Counted from the first letter of the stretch, positions 53,559 to 64,000 are shown. The stretch: DNA of 64,000 bases from Plenodomus lindquistii (GCA_025504975.1 JANUWI010000003.1:2852001-2916000); one strand, 5' to 3'. The notes: generated by a model from the letters alone, not told the origin. Numbers and translations: made by a program.

Positions 53559-54340
53559 TTACAAATCGTCGAAGGAAGACCAGGTTTGCTCCTCATGTTT
53601 GATTTCGAACTTGACGGAAGTGCCTGCAGTAGCTGCTTTGATAAGCTTATGCACCTGTTTCTCCTCTTCTTCCTCGTTGAGAGCGATCTGAGTGTTAAGA
53701 GCACGATGGTCCCTGAAAATGCAGAATTTGTAGCTCCTCAGGGCCGGAAAGAGCTTGAGGATATCATGAGTGTAAATCGTTGCAAGCGTGATTCCCATCC
53801 ACTGAAAGGAACCCGAGCCGTTGAATTCTAATTGTACGGAGGTGACGTGTTTGTGCTGGTGTGGTTTGAGCAGCCTTTTCATCGTGGGTACGGGGTTCCA
53901 CAAATCGCATGAAATGATGCTCAATGCTAGTGGCATGGTAGCAGCTTCAGCGTAGATTTGCCGGCAAACACAGAGGAGTGAAACACCATTAGGTTCAGCA
54001 GGCGATACTCTCAGTTCACGACGGCGGCCCCTCTGAGACGTGATGAGGGGTCTCAACAACAGTCCTCCCAGTGCAAACTCCCAGATCGCGTTGCGAATCT
54101 CGGCGGGTAGCTGAAGCAAAGGTGAGCTCCGGTTGGCCTCCGTACTACAGGCACTGTTAGCTATCCACCTTGCGCCGCAGCATGAATTCGAGCTTACATG
54201 TCTTTCTCGCTGCCCTTGGGCGTGACATTCAGCAGGCCATTTCTGAACTTGTGGTAACCGCGCGAAGGACGCTTGGCAACCTTGTGCTCTTTCTTCGCTT
54301 TGTCGGGCTTTGGCGAATTGCCACGAGTAACACGCGCCAT
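53559..54340 (-). CDS. LPxEIRN-motif protein B (F-box-like, unknown)
   Basis: Two exons, 54340-54198 and 54144-53559, with a 53-nt intron; 242 residues. The basic N-terminal 45 residues (MARVTRGNSPKPDKAKKEHKV) are spliced to DITEANRSSPLLQLPAEIRNAIWEF. The intron sits at the same place as in paralogue A, just before the conserved block, and this supports common descent of the pair. Further features are LLCVCRQIYAEAATMPL (typical second motif of this group) and an acidic loop EEEEEK near the C-terminus. Function unknown; a protein-protein interaction or substrate-adaptor role is inferred from the motif only. Confidence 0.78.
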
Positions 54341-55062
54341 ATCGGTGTGCGCGGTTCGAGTTGATGTTGTGGTGCGGGGTGGTTGTGTGTTTGAGGTGAG
54401 TTGGTGTGGTCGAGCCTAAAAAAACAAGTGTCTTGGTGACGGCGCCTTCTTGAGTAAATGGGGAAAGAGCACAGATCAGGAAAGAGCAGTCGTCTAGCGC
54501 GGGTTTGCACGCATGATTAGGGTGGGAAAGTACGAATGGGGCAGCAGGAGGCTTCTTTGAAGGTGAAATAGGGTTGTTTGCCACACTGAGACATGTAGAT
54601 GTTTCTTGTAGAATCAAATCGCTGCAGCAGTTCGATTTGTGACTAGATTGCAGGAGAATGAAACCGCTGTTCGCTAGAAGCTCTACGTAAGAACAAATGG
54701 GTGCATTCCCAGGGTGTCAGTACCCAGATGCCGCTATCCCGCCTCTCGCGCTCTGTGGATAGGTCAGTGAATGTAAGCAATAATGTCGTTGTACAAGATC
54801 GCAGTCGAGAACATGAAGTCAGAGAGAAGATTGTTTACTCGTCATTGATGGGCTCGGGCGAGCCGAAAGCTAGACTCCAGAAGAGTTGTCGCTTTCAGCT
54901 CAAGCCTGCACCCAGCTCCGCCTAAGGATGACGATAACTGATTTTCATCATAACATGATAACAAAAATAGATGTTACTTACCATTAGACGGGTGGCGATG
55001 CACATAGCCTGTCAGTCGTCATTGGTGCGGCTCATGTCCGACCACATGGCTAGAGTATTTTA
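54341..55062. other. Intergenic region, about 720 bp
   Basis: Promoter of paralogue B and 3' region of the next gene. I saw no repeat, TATA box or credible gene on either strand. Confidence 0.45.
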
Positions 55063-55758
55063 TCAATAATCCAGGTCGAGGGCTTCCTCTTTTTGCACGT
55101 CTGGTCCGGTCGCCTGATGCCAGGGATCCCACTCGTCACTCTCGTTACCACCCTCGCCAGCTGAGCCTTGATGCTTCTCCAGCTCCAACCTCTTCTTCTT
55201 TGCTCGGTAATTGACCCGATTTTTCTTGTTCTTCCTCCGCGTCTTTTCACTACTTGTGGCCCATTGTTGTACTTTTGGCTTTTCCACGCGGCCTGATTGA
55301 GTCTGCTTCAGGCTCTCGGTACTGATGGGGGGTGGATCCTCAGCGGGCTTAGTCGCGCAGGTCGCGCTCGGGGTTTCGTGATCGAGAGGTGGATCCGCCG
55401 GGATAAGCTCACCCTCAGAGAGCTCTCCATCTTCACGTTGCGATCGTCGCTTGCGAAGGATTTCTTGAATCTCGGAATGACGGAACATGGCGATTTGCTC
55501 GTCGGTAAGGGTACGTTTGACGCCATCTGAATAGTAACCTAGGTCATCGTCCTCCTCCACCTCGTAGTACTCTTCAGCCAGTTCAGCCTCATTATGAGAT
55601 GCTGTTACTTCAGTGCCGTGCAGATACTGTTCGGGAAGAGCAGCATGAGGGAAATGTGTCGCGTGAAACGCGCGAAGGTCATCCTAAACAATCAGTACAT
55701 CGTCTGAATTGTAAGAACACGAACTTACAATCGTGACATTTGGGACTGCAAACGCCAT
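55063..55758 (-). CDS. DUF3807-like fungal protein
   Basis: Two exons, 55758-55729 and 55683-55063, with a 45-nt intron; 216 residues. The N-terminus MAFAVPNVTIDDLRAFHATHFP is followed by an acidic stretch, then YYSDGVKRTLTDEQIAMFRHSEIQEILRKRR. The second half is charged with a Lys/Arg-rich RRKNKKNRVNYRAKKKRLE, which may be a nuclear or nucleolar signal. The TDEQIAMFRHSEIQ segment and overall layout fit what I recall of the DUF3807 family of ascomycetes; the function is unknown. Ends DLDY. Confidence 0.8.
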
Positions 55759-55998
55759 GATTTGAGTGGAAATCCAGGCAAGCGCTGGAAAGCGCGGCTT
55801 AGTTGTGTAGTCAAGACATGTGGTTGGGGTGTGTAAGTCAGAAATCGTGAATCGCAATACCTGGTAGGCGCTTGCCGATCATTCACGAAGTCACGAGGCT
55901 TGGCTTCACTGCGGCATGACGTGTGGGCAGCCCACCTCCGCGTGTCGCAAGTTCCCCAACGTCCGCCACGACATCTAATTTATTTCAACTAAACGACT

Positions 55999-57133
55999 AT
56001 GAGAGCCAAAACTATCGTCGCATACCCCCTAGCTACTGTCTGCCTGTATCTCGCCTGCTCTGCCGAGTCGCGGCCCTTTGACAGCATCATCAAGTCGTTC
56101 GACATCCTCAGCGAGCAATCACCACTTCGCGAATATATCATGGGCAAGCCCGAAGGCCAGGTCTCGACCGGTGTCATCATATCAGACGTAATCGGCAAGA
56201 CGCAGACTATCGCCATTTTCAGCGGGTTGACGCGCGATGTAGACGCAGTGTCTGGTCGCCTGGATGATGCTGCGCAAAACACGACAGTGCTCGCGCCCAA
56301 CAACAGCATCATGCGCGACCTCAAGAGAAAGCCATGGGAAGACCCAGAAGACTACAACTCCTTCGGCGCAAGCGCATACGAGGGTAGCAGTGGTGAAGAT
56401 CGAGCGCGCAAAAATCTGGAGCGATTCGTACAACGACACATCGTCACTGAGAGTCCTTGGGAGGAGGGCAAGAAGGTCAAGACGCTTGACGGCAATGAGG
56501 TTTGGTGGGAGAGCAAAGACGGCCAAAAGAAGGTAAGCCCGAACTACTCGTGCCTTGTTCGGTAGTCTTTGCTTGCCGTAGGGCCCACTCCGCACCCGCA
56601 GCAAGCAATTTTCTTCAACATCCAGCCCCAAAACCATGTTCATATTTCTCATATTTCTCCATCCTTTCATCAATCAACCAATAGGTGAGATGGCCGAGTT
56701 GGTTATGGCGCCAGGTTAAGGTTATTCTTAACACATTATTCCTGGTCACGAAAGTGGCGCGGGTTCGAGTCCCGTTCTCATCAGCATTCGTCTGGCTTCC
56801 GTCAGATACCCCAGGTTCTTTTTTTCGGGTGAATGTAGTTGTGGGTCACGTGGGGTGTTCACCACCACCACAACTACAACCATAGTCGATCATGGCGACA
56901 TGTTCTACAAATGGTGTCCTTGCTTTTTAGGTCTCTTCTACTTACATCGCGCTGCTCTTTTTTCCATTACATTATCTTGCTAGCAGCGGCGTGGCATCAC
57001 ATTGTTTCAGTACAGTAATGCATGCATGGGCTGACTAAGATTCTAGATCCAGCCTGGCGATGTCGCAGTCACGAGCATAGCCGACAAAGTTGCGAACGGT
57101 GAGGTCTGGGTAGTCGAAGGTTCGCTAGCGTAA
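55999..57133 (+). CDS. Secreted fasciclin (FAS1) domain protein
   Basis: Two exons, 55999-56532 and 57047-57133, separated by an unusually long 514-nt intron that contains a tRNA gene; 206 residues. The signal peptide is about residues 1-22. The FAS1-like domain has TTVLAPNNSIMRDLKRKPW (H1-type motif) and RFVQRHIV, and the second exon supplies IADKVANGEVWVVEG, the usual closing strand. FAS1 proteins are surface or matrix adhesion proteins. The stop TAA lies inside a perfect donor sequence (GTAAGT), so a further exon is possible. Without the second exon the domain would be cut short, which supports the long intron. Confidence 0.78.
56684..56783 (+). tRNA. tRNA-Leu (AAG), intron-containing
   Basis: Acceptor arms GGTGAGA and TCTCATC pair, and A is the discriminator. 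Other parts: D arm GCC...GGC, anticodon stem CCAGG/CCTGG, loop TTAAGG with anticodon AAG, then an intron of about 18 nt after position 37, variable arm CAC-GAAA-GTG, T arm GCGGG TTCGAGT CCCGT. A box TGGCCGAGTTGG is at 56691 and B box GGTTCGAGTCC at 56762. The intron contains CTTAA, complementary to the anticodon region, as in other fungal tRNA introns. It reads Leu CTT (CTC by wobble through inosine). Confidence 0.95.
56819..56825 (+). terminator. RNA polymerase III terminator of tRNA-Leu
   Basis: Run of seven T, 36 nt past the tRNA 3' end, in the same strand. Confidence 0.7.
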
Positions 57134-57749
57134 GTAGTGCTAAATGCCTGACCCTTCAGGGGGCGCCTATACGATCACGACGACAACGACAAACTCCTAT
57201 CCACTCGTACTTTTCTAGCATTATACCTTGAGCCTATGAGTAGTCATACTTCGGTTTTATTCAATTGACTTCTTGCTACACCTTGGCACGACTATAGAGA
57301 TAAACACTTACAGACACCGTACCTATTCACTTGTCAAGTAATATCACGACACTACGTTACTCATTGTTCGGTATCTTTCAAGATCTATCCGTCTAGATCA
57401 GCTAGAATCGAATGCAGTCTGTTGTCCATAATACGTATAGAAGACGTTACCTATCAAACTGATCTGAGAAAACATATGTGGTATATTACTAATGTCCGCC
57501 CATAATGACATCTGCAAAGCAAGAATTAACTTCACGAGTCTATATTCCAGATCTCAGCATGCTGTATTCCAAGTCTTGTTTGAAAGCTACTTCGCAGGTA
57601 GGCAGCCGCAAACTTAGCTGTGCTTCTCGAGCTCCAACCCCACTCTTGGAGCTACCTACATAAACATCATGCAACATGCATCCCTAATGCTCACAATAGT
57701 TTCATAGCGCTTCCATTCTCTACGAATTGCAACTCACAAACCTCAAAAC
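57134..57749. other. Intergenic region
   Basis: About 620 bp, AT-richer than the genes. No repeat, tRNA or credible gene. Confidence 0.45.
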
Positions 57750-58803
57750 ATGACTTTCCAACCCAGCGACCTCGCCGTCTGCGAAACATGCGGAACACAA
57801 TTCGACGTTCCTCTCTCTTCGCATCCAGACAGCTGCCGCATCTGCGATGTACGTCACACCTCACCACGCCCATACACATAGTGAATCACACTAACAACCC
57901 CACCCCAGGATCCGCGCCAATACGTCCCTCTATCCGGCCAATCCTGGACCAGTCTGAAGAAAGAAAACGCGCTCCAGAAAAACACTTGCGAAACTGATCC
58001 CAACGATTCCCGCATGCACTACATTTCTACTCGCCCCCTCACGCCCTCTGAACTGCCCCCAGGCCTTGCAGATTCAACAACTACTCGCAAACAACTCGGT
58101 ATCGGACAGCGCGCGTTCTTGCTCCAGACAAGCAAGGGTAATGTACTATGGGACTGCGTCGCGTTCCTCGATCAACCAACTATTAACTTCATCAACTCCA
58201 AAGGCGGGTTGAAAGCTATAGTAATTAGCCATCCGCACTTCTATACCACGCATCTTGATTGGGCGCGCGAGTTTAATTGTCCGGTGTACATGAGCCGTGA
58301 TGACGAGGAGTGGTTGAATCGCAAGGACGTAGATGGTGTGAGGAAGTTTGTCAGCGGTGTTACGCCGATTGAAGAGGTGGGTGGGGAAGTCACGATGATC
58401 CAGGCGGGCGGGCATTTCGACGGGAGTGCGTTTTTGCTGTGGGAGAAGAAGCTGTTTATTGCGGATACGATGATGAGTGTGCCTGTACGTATCTTCAACC
58501 CTTGCTCTTTGGGAAGTTTGTCACTGATGATAGTAGTCTGGCTTCAACAACGCGCATCGCGTTCCGGATACAGTGTCCTATTCCTTCATGTGGGCGTATC
58601 CTAATATGATCCCTCTACCCCCGACTAAGATCCATGGGATCTGGAAAGCGCTCAAGCCGTTCGAGTTCGACTCTACGTATGGAGGGTTTGCGGGCCAGAA
58701 TTTGAAGAGGCCGGATTTGAAGAACCAAGTACTCGAGAGTATGAAGATCTTCCTGAGAAGGGGTGGGCATGAGAAGCTTGATTTCTTCCAGGAAACATTA
58801 TAA
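57750..58803 (+). CDS. Metallo-beta-lactamase-fold protein with N-terminal zinc motif
   Basis: Three exons: 57750-57848, 57909-58484 and 58537-58803; 313 residues. The N-terminus has CETC (11-14) and CRIC (29-32), a probable zinc knuckle, running into DDPRQYVP. The metallo-beta-lactamase domain has HPHFYTTHLDW (His141, His143, His148), QAGGHFDGS and LFIADTMM. It matches a conserved fungal family of unknown substrate that I know from many ascomycete genomes. No signal peptide; likely cytosolic hydrolase. Most enzymes of this fold have HxHxDH; here the spacing is HxHxxxxH, so the metal site may differ. Confidence 0.85.
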
Positions 58804-59175
58804 GTATGGACCGAAAGCCAATGGGAAGGTAGAAGCTTCAGTGGTAAAAGAACCCTATTTGCCAGCAGTCATGTTACATTGACTAATCGGTGCTTTCTTA
58901 CAGGCTTGGTTAGTGTACGTTGTGCATAGCTAGGAAGTGTGACGTGCCTCTACTAATTGTTGATGCTGCTCACGGAATCTGTACTCCAAATCATCTACTT
59001 GATAATAACTAATCCATTCTGGTTGTCAAGACACGATCCGGCCCCGCTCCACATGTACACGTAAACGAAGTAGCACCATGCATGGAGCATTCAATCAAAT
59101 TGGGTGAAGTTAGGTACCATCTCCTTCTTCATGTTCTCTTTTCACATGCTGATGATGCTCTAGACGTATGGCAAC
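58804..59175. other. Short intergenic region
   Basis: About 370 bp, no features identified. Confidence 0.4.
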
Positions 59176-59463
59176 ATGTCCGACAAGACAGCGAGCACGA
59201 CTTTGGAACATCCTGGGATATTTCGCAACATACTGCGTATTATTTGCAACATCCTCTACAAACTCTCAATACTTCCAGATAGGGCAAATGTAGCCCAAAA
59301 GATATACGAAAGCGTTGTTTGCCTCCGCCAGTCATGTAACGAGCTGAAGAATGCGCAAACTGCGGCGTACGAGGAGATTAGGGACCTCTACGAGGGTTTG
59401 GTTTTTGACAATGAGCGATCTGGCAAGTGGCAGGACGTCCCTATCATGAGGGAGCATTTGTAG
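59176..59463 (+). CDS. Small hypothetical protein
   Basis: Uninterrupted 95-codon frame, ATG at 59176 (MSDKTASTTLEHPG...). The middle is hydrophobic/aliphatic (IFRNILRIICNILYKL) and the second half is an amphipathic charged helix (SCNELKNAQTAAYEEIRDLYE). Composition looks protein-like, but there are no introns or motifs to confirm it. Family not recognised. Confidence 0.4.
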   Translation: MSDKTASTTLEHPGIFRNILRIICNILYKLSILPDRANVAQKIYESVVCLRQSCNELKNAQTAAYEEIRDLYEGLVFDNERSGKWQDVPIMREHL

Positions 59464-59835
59464 ACTGGAGGCATCCGCAAGCGAAGATACGACGAAGCAC
59501 TTGGAGAAGGTGCCTCTGCGCCTAATCCCCTGGATGATGATACTTTCGATTTGTGAAAAGCACAGTGGAGCGGGGAAGGGCGAGATGGTGTGCGTTGAGC
59601 TCTCGTGCAATTTGGTTGGCATCGGTGAGCATGCATTACAAGGACTAATATCTACAGCGGTTTGGTTGCCAAGTGTATCTGAGCAATTTTGGTGTTGCAT
59701 TTGTACCTAGGTGCCGCCAGTGGCATACATACCATAGGTACATGCCGATCCGTGATCCTCATATCCTGCCTGTATGACTAGGGGTCTGTGTCATTGTAAA
59801 GACAACCACCAGCATGACATGCGGCCTAATAACGC
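59464..59835. other. Convergent 3' region
   Basis: About 370 bp between two stop codons. Nothing seen. Confidence 0.4.
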
Positions 59836-60298
59836 CTACTTCTTCTTCTGCTGCACAGAACCACCTTGCATGGCCGATTCGCCACCCGTCTTGGTGAATT
59901 CACTAGTAGAGATGTATACACGCTTATCCGTGACTGCCCGCTCTTTAAGAGGATTGATCTTGTGTGATCCGACAATGTAGCTGGTATTCTAAGTCAGTAA
60001 ATGACGAATATACAAGATAGTTGCTTGTAACATACGAGAAGCATGGGCTAACGGGATCTAGAAAGTGAACGATGCAGCCGCTGTCCTTGACGATGTCGAT
60101 GAGCTCGTTCCGCAGAGCGCGGATGTTGTTGTCGGCATAGATCGTGATGTGTATGGGGTCGTGTTAGGATGCGAATCCACACGGTGTTGAGAACTAGCTA
60201 ACCATGCACAGTGTGTGTTTGCCATTGTCCAATGCTGAGGTCTCGGTAGCTTCCTCGGATACAGGGACAACTTTGATAGGTTCGGTCTGGTCGGACAT
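59836..60298 (-). CDS. Small conserved-looking protein, three exons
   Basis: Exons 60298-60203, 60148-60036 and 59980-59836; 117 residues. The second intron is a normal GT-AG of 55 nt. The first (60202-60149, 54 nt) has a GT donor and a good CTAAC branch but ends in AC, with no AG before the only place where the frame can resume. The joined protein MSDQTEPIKVV...HTLCM-ITIYADNNIRALRNEL...SYIVGSHKINPLKERAV reads as a coherent folded protein and the three exons sum to 354 nt, so I favour a real gene with an unusual or mutated acceptor. Family not recognised. A minus-strand TATA box lies about 75 bp upstream. Confidence 0.55.
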
Positions 60299-60371
60299 TC
60301 TAGGATAGATTTGAGGAGGACGGTTGTTGTTAGGAGTGCGCAGTGTGCAGAATGTAAAAGTATAAACGGGG

Positions 60372-60378
60372 TTTTATA
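60372..60378 (-). promoter_or_regulatory. TATA box of the small three-exon gene
   Basis: TATAAAA on the minus strand, about 75 bp upstream of the ATG at 60298. Confidence 0.5.
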
Positions 60379-60391
60379 GTCGTGTAGATCG

Positions 60392-60520
60392 TGCTGTTAG
60401 TAGCCAAGGTCACTTTTACTTCGTACTGCTAGTAGCTGAGTTTACCTTTGCTTTATGCTACTGGTAGCCAAGTTCACCTTCACTTCGTGTTGCTAGTATT
60501 CGAGTTCACCTTCACTACGT
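60392..60520 (+). repeat. Four ~32-bp tandem repeats
   Basis: Four imperfect units with core TGCTAGTAGCCAAGTTCACC followed by TTCACTTCGT. They lie just upstream of the TATA box at 60372 (minus-strand promoter side). Confidence 0.85.
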
Positions 60521-60839
60521 TGGTGAAGATTACTCGCGCTACATACTAAATACGTTACTTACGCACTGTACATGATATGGGCACGGAGTGACCACGATAT
60601 TTCACAGTATTGAGAGAGAATGAGAAGTTGCATGTAGAAAACGACCAAATTAGCGCAGGTCATAAAGTAAGTGAGTTTCACCAACACCCCAGACCTGTCC
60701 ATTAATCGATCGTTCCTAAAAGAAAGCTCGTGAAAAGCCCCCAAAGCCTTGAAACTGACAAAGCAAAGATGGGTCAGATTATAGAAACATAAGAGCCATA
60801 TCATGTTTATATATTGATCGCGTGTACACAGTGCTGTGT

Positions 60840-63788
60840 CTATCGTCGACGTTCCTTCCCCTCACTCCAAGCCTTAGGCTCGGCAGTCTTAACCTTCAAC
60901 CACTCACCATTAAACGCATTGATGAGCCACCATCTTAGTTCTGTTGTAAACGTTAGCCCAATTCCACATCCACATCCACACCCACACCCACACCCAAAAC
61001 CCCATCCCCATCCCCATCCCACCCCACCCCCCTTCTTCCACAGAAAAAAGAAGAAAAAAAGAACTTACTATCATAAACAATACGATTAGCATTATGAAAA
61101 TAAATACTATGATCACTATCCGGAAAAACATGGACATCGTAATTCTCCACACCCGCAAGATCCAACTTGTCGAGTAAGGTAAGCGTGTTTTGCATGTGTA
61201 CGTTGTCGTCGGCGACGCCGTGCATGACGAGGAAGCGCACGTTTTGTGAGAGCGAGGTTACGTCGTTGATGGTGCTGTTGTTGTAGCCGGCGGGGTTGGA
61301 TTGCGGGGTGTGCATGTAGCGTTCTGTGTAGATGGAGTCTGGAGAAAAGGGTTAGTGTTAGTGGTGAATCTTTTGCTGAGCGCGGAGGATGGGGATTGGG
61401 GAGGGGGAGGGTAGATGTATTACCGTAGAAGCGCCAATCCGTCACGGGGGCAACAGCCATGCCGTACTTGAATGTCTGTCCGCCATCCTGCTCAAGTGTC
61501 TTCAGCGTGTTGAAGCCGCCATAACTCCATCCCCAGATTGCAAGACGCTCTTTATCGACGTACTTCTTCGCAGCCCACATTTTGGCAGCGGCAATCTGGT
61601 CGTGCGCCTCGTAGTATCCGATGTTGCCGCGTGTGATGCATCGCAGCTTGCGGCCGAGATAGCCTGTTCCGCGTCCGTCAACGGTGACGACGATGTAGCC
61701 GAGAGATGCGGCGATGTAGGACTGGAAGTCGACTTTGAAATGCTTGTCTACTGTCTGAGAACCTGGGCCGCTGTACTGGTAGAATAGGACTGGGTACTGT
61801 TTCTTCTCGCTGAAATGGGGAGGGCGTCGTTCGAGGACGTTGAGCGTGAATCCATCAACGTCAATTGTCTGATAGTGCAGCGTGGGTAGTTCGCGTGATC
61901 GGACGAAGCGATCGAGAGCCTTGTTCTCTTCTAGCACTTTCTCGTACTTGTCGGTGTTGGAGGGTGTGCTGATGAGTTTCTGCCAGGGAATGCCAGGGCC
62001 TTTGTAGGATATAAGTGCAAAGGCACCGCCGGAAGAAAAGGACGCGCCGTAGTAGCCGGAGCCACTGTCCTTCACGACTTCTTGCTTGCCGGTACCGTTC
62101 AAGAATACAGCGTAGGCGTGTCGCTCAATAGAGCTCTTTTCGGTGGACATGTAGTATACGATGTTGTTCTTCAAATCGACACGAGATGGCGCAGCAACTA
62201 CCTCCCACGGGCCCTGCGTGAGCACGACGGGCTTATCGTTGTCCAGAGGAGTGAAGTAGCCGATGTGGTCGTAACCCTCGTGGATGATAGTGTCGATGTA
62301 GCCATCGTCCTTGCGGCCGTTCTCAGGATCAGCAGGCACAAAGGTCGTCTTCTGCGATACTTCAAACCAGCCACCGTCAAGCTCAGCAACATTCTCGTGC
62401 CTCACAGTCTTGCCAGAGCGCTTCTCAACATCGATGAGCACTACTTTGAGAATGTCGCTTTCGCGATTCGTCTCTCGAACCAGCACCTTGCCGCTGCTAC
62501 CAGCCCAGACAATCTCAGTGATGAGACGGTCATCGTCCTTGAAGTCATCTTCGATCTTGACGCTGAACTTTTCGCCCTTGGCGACATCGTAGAATTGTAA
62601 GGATACAATGGGGTTTGGCGCGCCGGCCTTGGGGTATTTGATGTCGCGGACTTCAGGGTAGTTCTCCTCACCGGCCTTGGGCTTGTCTCCACTGGGACGC
62701 GAGACAAAGTATTGCACGGGGTACGTGGGCACCGTCGATTCGTCGGTCCGTAGAAAAGCAATATACTTGCCATCCTCTGACCACCAAGTCGCGATGCTGC
62801 CGGCAAACACCTCTTCCTCGTAGACCCAATCCGGCACACCGTAGAAGAGTTCAGAGCCACCATCCTTGGTGATCTGAACGACTTCGTTGGAGTCCAATTT
62901 GCGCAAGAACATGTTGTTGTCTCGAGTGAAGACAACGGCATCAGACTGTGGCGACAGTTGTGCCAGCTGAACTCTGCTGTCTACGTGTTCGGGATCCAGG
63001 GGCTCTCCAGTCTGCGTCTCGACATCGAAGATCCAGAATACAGCCGTGCTCGAGTGTCTCCAGCCCTTCTCGACATCCGAGCTGACAAGCACCTTCTTGA
63101 AGTCCTTGCTAGGCCATAATCCCTCGGGAGAAACCGTCTTCCCGTTCACTTCGAAACTGCTCTTTTTCATGAGAGTGGTCTTGGAGGCAGCGCTCGACGC
63201 ATGCTCCTCGTGTCTACTCCTGATGTCTTCAACCGCCAGATACTCCCCACTGCTCGCACGCTTCTCAAGCAATAAGCCATCCTCTCCATTCGGCCCAGGG
63301 ATCCACGAAACGCTCTGCTCTTGCGCGTAGAAACGTCCGCCAAACACATCGTCCATGGTGACCTTCTTGCCTGAGCCCTTTGTAGAACTAGCCAGCGGGT
63401 CGTGTGGGCGACTCGAGACAGGCTTGTAGTTCCCGCTCATCAGGAAGAACACCAGCGCAAGGCCCCAGCCAAGTGCACATATTCCCCCAACGATCCATAG
63501 TAGTCTGCGCGTCTTCTTGTCTACAGTTGTGGGTGCGAGGTATCGGCCGTCTTCAATGTCGAGCTGCTCGCGGGTTTGCCCGGGCTCGTCATTGTCCGTG
63601 TACTTTTCTCCACGTTGCGCACGCAACGCGGCGTTTATGGAGGGATCGTTGATGTGTTCGAGAACGAGTGAGGTGGTGGAGATTGAGGATATGGAGCCGT
63701 TGTTACTGTCATCTGAGTTGCGCGAGGTCCGCTCCTCTTTGGTGAGAAGCCCTAGCTCTTCCTCGTGCACGGCGCGTTCGTGAGGCAT
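60840..63788 (-). CDS. Dipeptidyl aminopeptidase (Ste13/Dap2, DPP IV family)
   Basis: Three exons: 63788-61424, 61338-61069 and 60940-60840; 911 residues, ATG at 63788. It is a type II membrane protein with an acidic cytosolic N-terminus and a membrane span at about 97-117. The beta-propeller domain has EVFAGSIATWWSEDGK with the peptide-binding Glu residues. The S9B hydrolase domain has Ser755 in GWSYGG, Asp832 in VADDNVH and His865 in DSDHSIYF. It removes X-Pro or X-Ala dipeptides from N-termini, either in the late Golgi (Ste13) or vacuole (Dap2); which one cannot be told from this sequence. The second intron (128 nt) holds a CCACAC/CCCCAT microsatellite. Confidence 0.93.
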
Positions 63789-64000
63789 GGTGGCGGTGTG
63801 CAAGTGGTGAACTCCCGAATTGTTTCTGATCACAACATACTGCTAATGAGAAATGAATGCTGCAGCGACCAAAGGAGCTTGCAGGAAGTTGTGTTGCGGT
63901 TGCGCAACTGCACGTTGGTGATCAAGGTGTCCACAGTTGCGGAGTTAATGCGGAGGTGTGAGAGCGCGCGGTGGCCGAAACGGTCCAAGCCATCTTTGTG

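Larger units (their letters stand above)
60299..60839. other. Intergenic region with tandem repeat
   Basis: About 540 bp between the start of the small gene and the stop of the peptidase. Contains the TATA box at 60372-60378 and the 32-bp repeat array. Confidence 0.5.

Overview
The window reads as a chromosome segment of a filamentous ascomycete, most likely a dothideomycete, possibly Pleosporales (inference, no search was run). The evidence is protein-coding genes with short GT-AG introns of 45-130 nt carrying CTAAC or CTGAC branch points, a TamA/Dal81-type Zn2Cys6 activator, an Rtc4-domain protein, and small proteins with the LPxEIRN motif common in this class. Genes lie on both strands with no operons.

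Layout. 1-11.9 kb: SEC66 (partial), NPL4, RFC2, a GPI-type wall protein, a conserved fungal protein of unknown role, two single-span membrane proteins and CKS1. 14.8-17.3 kb: the TamA/Dal81-like regulator. 21.7-34.6 kb: a 1755-residue PhoD-like protein, KEX2, RCL1 and an RTC4-domain protein. 40.3-41.5 kb: an orphan gene beside an AT-rich island. 43.5-48.4 kb: SNU114 and ERG10 sharing a divergent promoter. 49.5-51.4 kb: a secreted GH16 glucanase. 52.0-60.3 kb: two LPxEIRN paralogues, a DUF3807-like protein, a fasciclin-domain protein with a tRNA-Leu(AAG) inside its intron, a metallo-beta-lactamase-fold protein and two small genes. 60.8-63.8 kb: a STE13/DAP2-type dipeptidyl aminopeptidase.

Most of the genes are housekeeping: ER translocation, ubiquitin-proteasome (Npl4), replication (Rfc2), cell cycle (Cks1), ribosome biogenesis (Rcl1), splicing (Snu114) and sterol precursor synthesis (Erg10). 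Kex2 and the Ste13-like peptidase act one after the other on secreted pro-peptides in the late Golgi, and both are here about 31 kb apart.

The unexplained part is three long stretches without conventional genes (about 17.3-21.7, 34.7-38.9 and 41.5-43.5 kb). They hold at least fifteen TATA-box units on both strands. Each has a near-canonical TATA, then a pyrimidine-rich leader, then a first ATG usually 50-130 nt downstream opening a reading frame of roughly 10-65 codons. Several neighbouring units are visibly diverged tandem copies of one another. I do not recognise them as any known element or gene family; they are the best candidate here for something undescribed. An AT-rich island (38.9-40.1 kb) borders the second stretch.

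All exon boundaries were read by eye from splice signals and reading-frame closure; none is backed by transcript data.
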